This document shows positions 46,035 to 57,512 of a stretch of 64,000 nt of DNA, piece after piece; position 1 is the first letter of the stretch; each line of letters starts with the position of its first letter. The notes beneath the pieces are model-generated. The model worked only from the letters and a program-made list of their open reading frames with translations, did no database searches and was not told the origin of the DNA. The DNA lies in the NCBI RefSeq assembly GCF_003473485.1, contig NC_053045.1:6226501-6290500 (forward strand). Direction: 5' to 3'. Source of the DNA: Medicago truncatula (Eukaryota > Streptophyta > Magnoliopsida > Fabales > Fabaceae). A program made the translations under genes and the position numbers.

Positions 46035-49000
46035 TTTAGCTTAAGGATATACGAGGTTGGTGGAGAGTAGAATTAGTATTACTCTTGAATGCTACCTTAT
46101 AAATATAGGAAAATTTTAAGAACCAAAGAGATCAACGATGGAGAGATGTAAAGTGCATGTGGATGTATACAAAAAACAATTATATACCCTGACATAAACA
46201 GGCAATATCTAAATGAGATTTGATCAAAAATAAATACATGCAATATGGAATGAGACCTGATAAATAATATGAGACAAATCAGTGATAAATGGGATTTGTT
46301 TAGTCTATAGGTCTAAAGTGAGTAAATAAGAAATTAAGTGAGAAAATCAATTAATTATAAATTATAATACGTTTATAATTCTATATATATAATGTTTTTT
46401 TTAAGAGTCTTGCGTGGCTAATATTAACCGAAGATAACATAAAAACTCTTTTTTTTTTAAGGAACATAAAAACATAAAAACATTTTTCTTTATGTAATCA
46501 CTATTAAAAATTTCTAATATTCCCTTAGAAAAAACATCTGATCTTGTTCACAATTCCTAGATCAATTGATACAAAATACTGAAAATGTTAGGTCAAACTC
46601 TATGATCGGGTCCAAACTCCCACTCCTTCACTTATTTTTTTTAGGATTAATTAAGTTTTTGATCCCTATAAATATCTGCAGTTTTGTTTTTAGTCCCTAT
46701 AAAAATAAATCACACTTTTTAGTCCTTACAAAATTTTTTGTTAGTGTTTTTAGTCCCTGTTAAATTAATATTTATTTAATTATGTTTAAACTTCTAAATT
46801 TTTGAAAGATTTTTTTAAAAGTAGCTTAATACTATCTAATTGTTACAAACCCACAACTGGCAAACCACTAAACCACAAACAAACTAAACCACTAGTTTCA
46901 AAAGCGAAACCAAAGGCTGCTACAAACTAAAACTCTTCTGGCTGCCAAAGAATTTGAGAGATCAATATTGCAAATGTGATAATTATAAGGGTAATGTTAA
47001 GGATACATGTTAAGAAATTCAAAAGAAAAAATATTTTTTAAAATTTTGTGCATTTAATTCATTAAAAAATTAAATAGAAAATAAAATATGTTTTTAAATG
47101 TGCAAATTGGAGCAATATATTTCTATCCACTAGCAGCCCCCAAGTAATGGAACATTATACTTCAGTGATTCCTCTACAAGTCATTGACATTGCTTAAAAG
47201 CCTATCAAATTTATGAGTTATAATTTATTACGAGTTATAAATCTATTACGAGTTATAATTCGATTATTGTTTTTTGATTCAAATCGTAACTTAACTTTTA
47301 ATCAATTTATTTTAGAGGTTGAACAGGATTATGAAGCAATTTTCTTATACTTCTATCCAGCAGCCCCATCCATGTGCAAAGTCACACCAAAATCAGAGTG
47401 GCATGGATCGAAGTGCAGCAGCCCCATCAGCACGTTTGGGTCAAAGTGCAGCAGCCTCTATAGCAGGTTTGGATGTAATATATAATTAAAATAAAAATAT
47501 TTAATATAACTAAGTAAAATATTCATAATAGTTCTATTTATTTTGTTTTTCAAAAATCACATCAATGTTTACTAACATAAACCTTTAGATGATCGATATG
47601 TGCATTTGCATGGGGTTGTTTATTTGTAATTGATATATAATTTTGATATAATAAAATGGAGAAAATTCTTGAGTATTTTTAGAATATAAACATTAGTGTA
47701 ACATTTCTATAAAATATTTGTTTATTTTATGTGAAAAATTCGTTAAATATTTAAATCGAGTTTGGATTTTAAATGCTTATAGCTATGAGTACAAATTGTT
47801 TTGCCACCCCCGTGTATGGTGATTTGTTCCCTGACTCTATTAATAATTTAAAACGGTTCATGTCTTTGTCAAACGTTTAACAAAAACAGAGACCAATTTG
47901 AGAATTTGGTACAAAGATAGGGACCAATTTAGTAATTTACTCAAAAATATTATAACTGATGTATTTTAATATTCTTCAAATATTTTTTCGTATGTATGTA
48001 TTTATTTTCACCCCATATTCTTTTTTATATTACAATGAGAATAAATTGCATATGAGAAAAAAAAATTACTTGTTATAACGGTAGCATGTTGTTTTAATAA
48101 CATTAGTCACAAAAAAAGATTTTGAAAACAGTTGTTAGACGTGATAACCCGTCCGTTCGCCTCTTGGCAGAGCGGATGTATGATTGAACCCACTATTTTA
48201 AGTTGGCCTGCCCCATCCCGTTTTTGGTGGACTAATAGCAGGCTGGACCTAAACGGGATGGGTTGGCCCACATTGCGATCCTACTTATTGATTTGCACAA
48301 AGTTATATGATCCTAGTGCCTTTAAATCCACTTGTAATCTAACCTTCATTCATCATAGTATCATCTCAAACATTTAGAAACTCTTGTATTCTTGATGGTG
48401 CATTTTTAATAAAATTTCCGGTTTCTTTATGTCTTGTTTCTTCTTTATTTTTGTTTAAGCTCATCACTATGATGAGTAAATAGTTACCCTCTTGTCTTGG
48501 AATTATGAAAAGTAATCCAAAGATAAAAAAAAATTATAATTCAAATTCTTTCTTTTGTGACGGGGTTTCAAAGTATCTAATGCAATCTCATTGTTTTTAA
48601 GAAATACGTACCTAGGCACTGACATTCATGACGAAAGGAGAAGAAAAATGTTAGAATCATAATGGTTAACTAGAGGTTTGAAACACGAGAATAGAGAGAC
48701 TAAGAGATGTTAGGAACACTCTTTTTCTAACACTCTCTTGAACACTACACTCCTAATTAGTGAAACTCATGCGGGTCTCATTATTTTATGTGAGATTCAA
48801 TCTCAAAATGTGATGTCTATATGTGTTTCACTCAAAAAGAGAGTGAATGTTAGACAATGTATTAAAAAAAGAGTGTTCATAGCATTCCTAGGGAAAATAT
48901 GATGCTATATTGGTTTAGAATACATTTTGGAAACCTCGAAAGAGGACATTAGTTATTTTAGTTCACCCCATCTTTAGACTTCGATGTTTCATAGCAATAC

Positions 49001-50126
49001 AATAGGTTGACATTTGACTTGTCAAATATTGTATATAATCTAATAATTCCAAGACATTTTTTATAATTGCATATTTTCTAAGTTAAAACAAAAAAACCAC
49101 CAATCCTTCAAACATCAAATCTTTTCTAGCTAAACAACATAAAAAAATACATTTGTGCTCACAAATTTCTCTGGGTTCGATGTCTTTTTATTATGCGATA
49201 AAACCGTACACTTGTAAGCTTATCAATTCACGAGTTCAAGCCACTACATGATGATTGGTTTTTCTACAACATCATAAACCGTCCCCTGTTATGCAACATG
49301 CTGCTATATTCTTCCCATATATGAGACAATAGTGGCCAATCATTGTCTAGACCTTAAAACATGAACACACCCCTGCAAACTAGATCAATGATCCTTCTCC
49401 ATTACTTGCTTACCAATAACCAATATCCCCCGGCACTTTGATTGTTCTACATTAACATGTGAGGTGAATTCTATTCCTATTGATACAATTGAACATATAC
49501 AAGGCTATATATAGCACTATTTCATGATAGTGGTTCAACTAAATAGCTTACTTGTGAAACAAGTAACCTCCTAAACTAACTTCTAACCAACTAATTAAAT
49601 GCAATACAATGAATGATCTAGCATAACAAAGACACTATATCATATTTGTAACATCTCAGTCAACAATGCTTAAACATTATTTGAAAGCGTGTGAGTGAGG
49701 ATAAAACACGCTGAAAAGACTCATGTTGATTTGTGGGGTTAGTCGGCAATCCTAAAAGAAGTATGAGATGTTACAATAACAAATGCTCCTATTAGTAGAT
49801 GAGAAATCATGCCTTATATGATTAACAAATGCTAGATAGCTGGTGATGTAAAAACTCAAATAAATGGAATTTAAATTTGGTGTACCGTTTTATTCAATGG
49901 AATGATGGATAAATTCAACTTCCAGAGTGTAAGTCATAGAAGGATGGTACACAATTTCCCTAAATAGTACCAATAATTGGTAATGTAGCTAGTGCAGAAT
50001 TAAAGCAAACAAGGACAGAAATATGATTTGGATAGGAACACATAATGCAAATTAACAACTAAAGTGAAACTGAAATTTATTTTGAACTGCAAATATAAAA
50101 CCCTAAGCCAAAATGTTTTTCAATGC
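46035..50126. other. Intergenic: P450 promoter and dispersed repeats
   Basis: Positions 46035-46300 should contain the P450 5' UTR and promoter. Fragments of the TTTAGTCCCTATAAA repeat lie at 46650-46765. A block at 46850-47480 shares ACCAAAGGCTGCT and TCTATCCAGCAGCCCCATCC motifs with 58.1-58.9 kb. A small inverted-repeat element (TTGTAACATCTCA ends) spans about 49646-49776. No gene is recognised. Confidence 0.45.
46447..46462 (-). mobile_element. Tail-only retroposon
   Basis: The 16-base insert reads, on the minus strand, CCTT plus ten A and GA. It is flanked by perfect 11-base copies of AACATAAAAAC (46436-46446 and 46463-46473). The end resembles the LINE tail at 30400 (TTTCTT plus A). Confidence 0.65.
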
Positions 50127-51894
50127 TCATGCTTTTCTAGTCATCATTAGGGTAAGATTGGTGAACTTCGTCTTCTCTTTGGACATGCGATCTCCTAAAA
50201 TTTTCTTATAGCGATTAAAAATCTCTTTAATGACACCTTCACCAAAGTGACTAGCTAGCAAAGGTTCAGCCACAGCCCTTATGCATTGTGCCACATTGTA
50301 TCCATCATTAAAATGATCCCAATTGTCAAGAGCATTCCAATTTACTTCAGAAACCTCTAATCGACTGATGGAGAATGATCCTTCGGTGAGAACTTCCAAC
50401 TCAACCTCAGATGGAGATGGATAATAGTTAGGGATGTTGAAACTATTGAGTTTCTCTTGGTCAATGATTCCCTGCGGCATAATAATATGCATATTAATAG
50501 TTAATTTTTTTTTCTTCAAAATTTTGGAATTTTTCTCATATTCACCCACGTATTTATTGTGTTCTATGACCATTTTCTAAATTAATATGAACAAGAAAAA
50601 ATTATCATAGTCTACCTGCAAAACCATATCATTAAGAGCCATAGCCATGAGTTCCCAAATGTAACCAGACTCCTTGCTTGATGGATCACTGTTTTTTCGT
50701 CCTAAAAATGTTAGAATCATGTGACCACCTTCAACTAGTTCTTCGGCACGACACTTGAGAAAAAAAGAGAAATCTGTTTGAAATTGCTTGTAGTAAGCCT
50801 TGTGGACATTTGAGGGGCTTGTGCTCGTCAGGTAAATGTTGCCCTTGTTGTTGTCTCCAACCTCAGGAATCTATACAAATAGATTAAATATAGAGAAATG
50901 TTTATATTGTGGCAAAACATTTATTAAATGGATGTTAATAGATTACCAAAAGACTAAGAAAATATAATTGTTATAAACAAACCTTAGATAACCATTGAAG
51001 ACTGTAAGAAGAATGCACAAAATGCAAACTTTTATCTGGAAAGATCCTACTATAAAAGGATCCAGGAACACCAGAGAAGTAGCAAGGACCCATTTCAGTT
51101 TCCATTTCATTACGTAGTTTTTCTTTGAAGGTGTCAAGGGACATAAATACGTCGTTGAAATCATTTCCCGGTAGATCGTTCAAAAAGACTTTATATTCGG
51201 GAGATTTATGATTAAGTTCTCGACAAAGCTTTTCAACAACCTTGATAATTTCAGAGATCACCAAGAAAGTGTTTGGTCCAAAAGAGCAACCCAAGTCTGC
51301 AATTGCCAAGCTTCTAGGAAGTGTGTTGCAGTATAGACTGGTTATAGCTTCGTCTCTCAAAGATTTTGTCAAAGAAATCACCTTTCGCTGTATATTCAAA
51401 TTTGATGCTTAATATTCAGACCATAATATAATTTAAATACTAATTTGTCTCAAACCGTTTTTCACATTTAAATATCAAGAGAATATTATTTCTATTTTTG
51501 AATAATAAACTTGAGTGTGTCTAATATGGACCTCTCAAAAAAGGACTAAATTAGGTGGACATTAACCATTTTAGAATAGAAAAATTTATTGTTGGACCGA
51601 ACCCATATTAGACAACTTCGATAAACAATAGAATTTCATCTCAAAAAGTTTCTAATGATAAGTAGATTTTTTTTTTTGAAGGATAATGATAAGTAGATTA
51701 AATTCACACATTTTTATAAATTTTAAAATTAAAATTATTTGATACTTCTTTAGTTTGATAACTTTAGATGAAGGTATGATGATAATATATATAGGATAGA
51801 TAAATAGACACACTAATACCTGAAGCAAGGAGTTGTTTGCATAGCTTGCTTCTTCAACACTTCCATTCATGGGTAGTACTTGAGCTACTTCCAT
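50127..51894 (-). CDS. SABATH-family carboxyl methyltransferase, 4 exons
   Basis: This cytosolic S-adenosylmethionine-dependent O-methyltransferase belongs to the family that methylates small carboxylic acids such as salicylic, benzoic or jasmonic acid. Minus-strand exons are 51820-51894, 50983-51387, 50616-50870 and 50127-50471, GT-AG, phase 0, for 359 residues (family about 360-380). Motifs are the N-terminal [10 protein letters not shown] (family SYAxNS-x-Q, SAM contact), [11 protein letters not shown] (SAM-binding loop), [21 protein letters not shown] (substrate pocket Trp) and [13 protein letters not shown]. All are intact. The ATG at 51894 was chosen because [11 protein letters not shown] resembles known family starts and no upstream in-frame ATG is evident. 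Substrate is not predictable by eye. Intron 1 carries a tail-only insert and a ~100-bp inverted-repeat element. Confidence 0.93.
51517..51614. repeat. Short inverted-repeat element in SABATH intron 1
   Basis: TGTCTAATATGG at the left end faces CCATATTAGACA at the right, about 98 bp apart. The GGACCTCTC part resembles the Mutator-like MITE at 40378. No clear target duplication. Confidence 0.45.
51669..51683 (-). mobile_element. Tail-only retroposon in SABATH intron 1
   Basis: The 15-base insert reads, on the minus strand, TCCTTC plus nine A. Flanks are perfect 16-base copies TAATGATAAGTAGATT (51653-51668 and 51684-51699). The end resembles that of the SINE at 35000 (CTTCTTC plus A). Confidence 0.8.
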
Positions 51895-53417
51895 TTTTGT
51901 TTCTTATCTTTCTTTCAAAGTAGTTTTGCTTTTATGTTATGCGTTTAAGTACATCCCTTGCCACACACTTATATAGATGCAAAGAGAACGTGTTTATTAC
52001 AAAGCTACTAAAAAATAATAATTTCAAATTCATTAAAATAAACCAAAATTAATTTTTTATTCGATGTTTTCTTGGGATATATTTTATATTAAAATTAATC
52101 AGATCACATTTAAGATCCATTTTAAAACAGAATCAAATGTTATAATTTTGATGTATATTTATTATGATACATGTATTAATCTATTATTCATTGGTTTTTT
52201 AAAAACAAGGAAAAATCTATGGTGAAGTTGTTAGAAATTTTTTTTTGCTGAAGTCATTAGAATGATCAATCATAATGCATTTGTGTATTTAATGCATGTA
52301 ACATCAAATTATATTGCGTATTGTACATTTGCTCATATGATGTACAACTTTATTTTTACTTATTGCAATTGTGTCATTGATTAAATCAAAATTAAACATT
52401 TTTGTTATTATTTTTTTATTCTAAAAACTTATGCATCTAAATTGGATAGGACGGTACAACAAAAAAAATAAAATTGGATACAACCAATTCATTCCATCTT
52501 CCCTATCGCACAAATTCCTTAGTAGCTTCATCAAAATTTCAGATTTCTTCTTCCCTTTCTCTCCAAAATTCCTTAGTAAAATTTATGCATCAAAACATCA
52601 AAATCAAATCGTAAATCGTAAAATTAAAACCATATCTAAAAAACTTGTTCATCTTCATCTTCTTTAGGGTTCGCTTATCATACCGATTACAGACTTTGTT
52701 GAGCTTGTGAAAACACTCCTAAAATACAGTACGAGCATATGGACAATAAAATGACAGATTAATTGTTTCTAATTTTGTCGTGATATTATGTAACTACAGA
52801 GTACAGAGGGTTGGTTTGTTTGTGTTTCTCATATAAGCAATTATTTTAAAATTGATGTCGTGCCAAAATTATGCGATTGTTATTGTGTGGGTGCAGCCTT
52901 GCATCCTGTTAATTACAAATCTACAATTTACGTTTCGATTTTGAATGGGTTTAGAACGATTTTTGTCAATGATGAATATGTTTTCGATTTTGGGACGAAG
53001 ATGAAGAAAAATGAATAATTTATAGATGAAGAAGAAAGAACGAACAAAATGAACAGATGAATAACAAAAAAATGATTTTATTTTAAATAAAATAAGTTAA
53101 TAAATCAAAAGTAATTAATATTTTATACAATGACTTATTTTTAATAAAGTAAATTTAGTCTTACAGTGGTCCATCATAAAGACACTAACTGACATGGCAT
53201 CAAGAACGCTATTGGCTAAACAAAATGACTTTTAACAATTATAATAGGTTTTACAATTTCATATATATATATATGGTTTTTTTTTTTCCGACACAATTAA
53301 TTCTATACTTTCATTCCCTAAAAGATGTCATTATTTCTTATAATAAGGACCGGAGGGAGTACTATGATTTCATTAAAGATGTCATTATTGAAATCTTCTG
53401 GAACAATATAAATCTAT
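51895..53417. other. Intergenic: SABATH promoter, then AT-rich sequence
   Basis: The first ~80 bases are the likely 5' UTR. A weaker tail-only candidate lies at 52237-52248 (T-rich, flanks TGAAGTTGTTAGAA / TGAAGTCATTAGAA). The right end of a Stowaway-like element (ATAAGGACCGGAGGGAGTAC) is at 53342-53362, but its partner end was not found. No gene. Confidence 0.45.
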
Positions 53418-53834
53418 GGTTTAAATGTGTCATTGGTCCCTTCACTTTCTTCAGATTTTGGCATTGGTCCCTGCACTTTTTTTTGTTTGGCATTGGTACT
53501 CCCTGTACTTTGTAAAAATAGTGGTATTGGTCCCTCTGTTAACTCTGTGTTAAAAAAAAAACACAAAACTAACGAAGTGCCACGTGGCCCAATCATTTCA
53601 CACCACGTGGCACCAATATCAATATTTTTACAAAGTGCAGGGACTAATACTAATATTTTTACAAAGTGCAGGGACTAATATCAATAGTTTTGTGTTTTTT
53701 TTTAACAGAAAGTTAACAGAGGGATCAATACCAATATTTTTACAAAGTGCAGGGACCAATTCCAAACAAAAAAAAGTGTAGGGACCAATGCCAAAATCTG
53801 ATGAAAGTGCAGGGACTAAAGACATATTTAAGCT
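53418..53834. mobile_element. Mutator-like MITE, 417 bp
   Basis: Long inverted repeats carry the CATTGGTCCCTGCACTTT motif in both arms, with ends GGTTTAAATGTGTC and the complement of AGCTTAAATATGTC. The perfect 9-base duplication TAAATCTAT flanks it (53409-53417 and 53835-53843). Open frames inside it (53414-53825) are not genes. Confidence 0.85.
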
Positions 53835-53884
53835 TAAATCTATTAATCCACCGTGAGAGGTCTTTAACTTTTTGAAGAAGTATG

Positions 53885-54461
53885 GTGGCAGCTATTTTTC
53901 TCTCTCTTTCTCTCTTCTCACCTTCTCAAACCCTAGTCGTCACCTCTTTCTTCTACTTCTTCTTCTTGTTAGGGAGGTGATTTAGGGTCAATTTTGATCC
54001 AAAAATCATCCCTCCAAGTTGTTTTCCCTTCTATCTTAATTGAATAAGTTATTTCACATATTTTTAGTTTTCTTTCGTTTGTTTTTGTGATTTCGTCGTC
54101 TCTGCACGACTCTGTTTGTTTTGATTTCCCGTCCTTTGTGGTGTGTTTTTTATTTTTCGTCTTAGTGCAGTGTTTATTTGATTCAGGTTGAAAGATTAGC
54201 TTTGAGCAAGTGCAGATTCGATCAATGACTTTGGCGTCATCAACGTTGCAGATCCAGAGACATGAGTATTCTGGAGACTTGAATATAGTCATATTTGTAG
54301 GCATAAATACTTTTCCATTTTATGCTATTAACATGGATGTTGTGAGTTTGTTCACAGATTCATCCTTTTTTCTTTTAGCTAATTTGAATTTGTATTGTAT
54401 TGATGTACTCTATCAGTCTGAATGAATGAATGTCTTTTATTTTTGTCAAAAAAAAATATTA
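53885..54461 (+). mobile_element. Non-coding retroposon with 13-bp target duplication
   Basis: This ~577-bp insert is flanked by perfect TTGAAGAAGTATG copies (53872-53884 and 54462-54474). It ends in TTTTTGTC plus nine A and a few T/A bases. Its start is pyrimidine-rich and contains TCAAACCCTAG, like a transcript 5' leader. It could be a non-autonomous LINE derivative or a processed copy of a non-coding transcript; no protein family is recognised in the 54210-54425 frame. Confidence 0.75.
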
Positions 54462-54474
54462 TTGAAGAAGTATG

Positions 54475-56179
54475 TTCCTTGCAGGCAGTCTCGTATATGA
54501 TACGAGAAACAAGAAAACCATTTTGTAATTTATTGTGTTTATTTGGTTTATTTTATTTTTACAATTGTTTATTTGAAACAAAAAAGTGGGTGTAAATTAA
54601 TAAGGTGAGTATAAATAATTTGTTAAAGTTTATAAAAGTGAGTTTAAATAATTAAGTGAGTGTAGGTTGCTAACACATTCTTTAATAATTTTATGTGGAT
54701 GTAGCTTGTTAATTTACTCCTTAGTATTTTTAGGTGGGTGTAAATGAACGACCTCCATATATATACTCCATCCGTCCCAAAATGTAAGAAGAAAAAAAGA
54801 GAACTCATTTTCTTTGTCTCAAAATGTAAATAAAAAAAAATTATTATATTTAATCTTGTTTTTTTAAAATACCATTTTTTTTCAAGAAAAGCTTTTGTTT
54901 ATTCGGGTTAAAATCCTCTCCATTTGATAAAATAAATGGAGTACAAAATTTTGAGAGAGATAGACACAAAATATATAATGGGTCATACCACTAAGTAAGT
55001 CGGACCATCTTTAATAATTTTTTACTTTTTAAAAAAAAAAATTGAGTTTATATCTCTCCAAATGGAAGAAATGGAGAATGTACAAAATGGAGAGGATCTT
55101 GACTCTATTTATTATCTTGAAATTAAATGTCAATTACATTCAATTTTCTCTCTCTTCCTTTTTTTCCATAATCAATAGTCAATAAAAATTATTTTTACAT
55201 CTTCTCATAAAACTTATTTCAAAGAAAACACAAAAAACTATACTACTAGAAACACCGATGAAACTCACTCTAACATTGAGACTTATACACTTCAACCTAA
55301 GTGTATGTTATGATCGGTGGTATAAGGTAAAATGAAATGTCTAGTATTTCTTTATTTGAATGTTATTTTCTGAAAAATTATAGTATTAATAGGAATATTT
55401 TTATTGAACGACAAAATTTATTATTAACTAAGTTTTTGCACAAGACGAACAGAGGTCGGCAAGACAATAAAACTACAAAAAAATGCACAAGACGAACAGA
55501 GGTCGGCAAGACAATAAAACTACAAATAAATGATGTTGCATATAGAGGGAACACTCTAAAGAAAAACCATGCATCTCAAGTATCAAAACACTAATAAAGA
55601 CACCACCTAACAGAAGACTATCACCAAAGATCAATACGAAAAAACTAATCACCAACACCAAATTCAACACCAAAATCAACATGTAATATCCACATAACAT
55701 TAGAGATCGAGAAATAGGAACTTGATGTCATCTATTCAATTTTAGTTCACTAATTATTACCATTTAGTAAAAAAAATTGGATAAATAGATTCGTGAGTAG
55801 TGTAATCACAAAAGCGCATAGAGTGGTGACTGAATTGATAATCTATTTTTTCTAAGAGTTTTAACGTTGCTTGATATTTTAAGGTGATTGGAAAAAGAAC
55901 CTAAAATAAAATAAAATGTATCGTAAACCCATTCCTGCTTACGATTTGGAAGGGGAAGAATGGAAATATAAGAATGTGGAGAGAATAGTGATATCAGTTC
56001 TGATTGATTCTGATTGATTCTAATTTACTTCATAACCTTCTACGTTACATGCATTACATTCTGAAACTACATCCAGTGCTAATTTGAAACGACAACTAAT
56101 TCTCATTATTCGTAACTGCATTACATGCATTTTCAAACACAAAATCAAATGAATAATTTCATTAATAGCATTTATTTAA
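54475..56179. other. Intergenic, repeat fragments
   Basis: A solo Stowaway-like end (ACTCCATCCGTCCCAAAATG) lies at 54764. A tandem duplication with 47-base period (CACAAGACGAACAGAGGTCG) starts at 55439 and 55486. It lies in a region whose AT/CA-rich character resembles 63600-64000. No gene. Confidence 0.45.
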
Positions 56180-56330
56180 TACATCATCTGGTTACTATTA
56201 TAAGCAAAACTTTGTATTTTAAATTCATTTAATTAATGATGTATATGATCTTTATTATAGATCACATATATCATTTAATGAATGAATCTAAAATGCAAAG
56301 TTTTATTTATAATAGTGACCGGATAGTGTA
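56180..56330. mobile_element. Stowaway-like MITE
   Basis: This ~150-bp near-palindrome has ends CATCTGGTTACTATTATAA and the complement of ACTATCCGGTCACTATTATAA, bordered by TA on each side. The GGTCACTATTATAAGCAAA-type end is characteristic of plant Stowaway (Tc1/mariner) MITEs. Confidence 0.75.
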
Positions 56331-56766
56331 TATGATTAAAGAGAGTAGAAAGTTTCAAATATGTGACCATTAGTCATATCAATCATAATTAATGATAGCA
56401 GAGAATTTCAAATATTTGACAATTAGTCATATCAATCATAATTAATAATAGTAGAGAATTTCAAATCTATGACATTGAATGTGTTCATATGATGTCGTTG
56501 TTTCTAACATCAAATATTGTGTGATGTGGATAGAAATTTAAATGTGATAAGCATTAACGATAATTAGGCCATAACAATGTCATGTATACTATAGAAGGAA
56601 GACTGATTGATTTGTTTATATTTTTATATTGTAGATTGTATACATAGATGGCAATTTGAAACACAAAACCAAATGAATATTCATTTAATATATGATTAAG
56701 GAGAGTAGAGAATTTCAAATATTTGACAATTATCATATCAATCATGATTAAGGAGAGTAGAGAATT

Positions 56767-56786
56767 ACTTGACCAAAAAAAAAAAC
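56767..56786 (+). mobile_element. Tail-only retroposon
   Basis: ACTTGACC plus eleven A and a C is flanked by perfect 14-base copies GAGAGTAGAGAATT (56753-56766 and 56787-56800). The eight non-A bases equal the 3' end of the SINE at 41631 (ACTTGACC). Confidence 0.85.
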
Positions 56787-57197
56787 GAGAGTAGAGAATT
56801 TTAAATTTGTGACATTGAATGTGTTCCTATGATGTTGATGTTTCTAACGAGTGAGGATCATCTCCATTTACAAATTGTCTCAATTCTTTCTTTAGTAGAG
56901 ATAAAAACACAAAAAATCTTGGAAAAAATACAAAGTAATTAATGATGGTGGAACTTATTTAATTAAAGGAAAATGTTAACTTGTGCCCTTGAAGCATAAG
57001 TTACGAACCCAAATGTATAAGGTTTGGATAATGTTTCATGTACATCCTTTTCTCCATACACACATTGTACCACCCCATGTAAAAGTGTGTAGGAGACAAT
57101 AAATATGAGTTTTTTGTGTGTGTGGGGACCACATGGACACATGTCACAATTGTGTGTGGGTGTACAAGTGGTACATGCCACCTAAGATGGTCTATGT

Positions 57198-57260
57198 ATC
57201 ACTACTCATAAGGTTTTCCTTGGAACTTGTGCTTTCAAGGAAAACTTTATGAGTAGTGAT
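57198..57260. repeat. Inverted repeat at the 5' edge of a LINE tail
   Basis: The left arm ATCACTACTCATAAGGTTTT pairs with the right arm AAAACTTTATGAGTAGTGAT with one mismatch; the arms extend to CCTTGG / CAAGG with a ~14-base loop. It directly abuts the LINE fragment that follows. Confidence 0.75.
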
Positions 57261-57512
57261 CCCCGCTTGTTAGATAAGGTCAAGATGTTGTCCTTAGCTT
57301 GGTTGAAAGCTAAAAAAACTACTTTTGTGTTTGGTACTCAGCAGTGGTGGTCTTGCCCTCTTATGTGTTTGGGTATAGGCTGATGTAGCTCTGTTGGGTT
57401 GTTTGTTTTGTTTTAATTCTTGGTTCCTGTTTGTAGTCTCTATGGCACACCCTGTGCTCTAGGGACTGCATTGTTATATAATTTTATTTTGGCTTTTTGA
57501 AGAAAAAAAAAA
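57261..57512 (+). mobile_element. LINE 3' fragment
   Basis: It retains the last ORF2 residues (LAWLKAKKTTFVFGTQQWWS then CPLMCLG) and a stop, then a 3' UTR with the GGCACACCCTGTGCTCTAGG segment and GAAG plus an A tract near 57510. The WW-x3-PLxCxG end matches the other two LINE relics in the window. Confidence 0.85.

Noticed and set aside
52237..52248. Additional tail-only insert
   Set aside because: Flanks match at only 12 of 14 bases and the insert is nearly pure T; kept out of the list as too weak.
53427..53825. Overlapping open frames on both strands
   Set aside because: All are inside the 417-bp inverted-repeat MITE and mirror one another.
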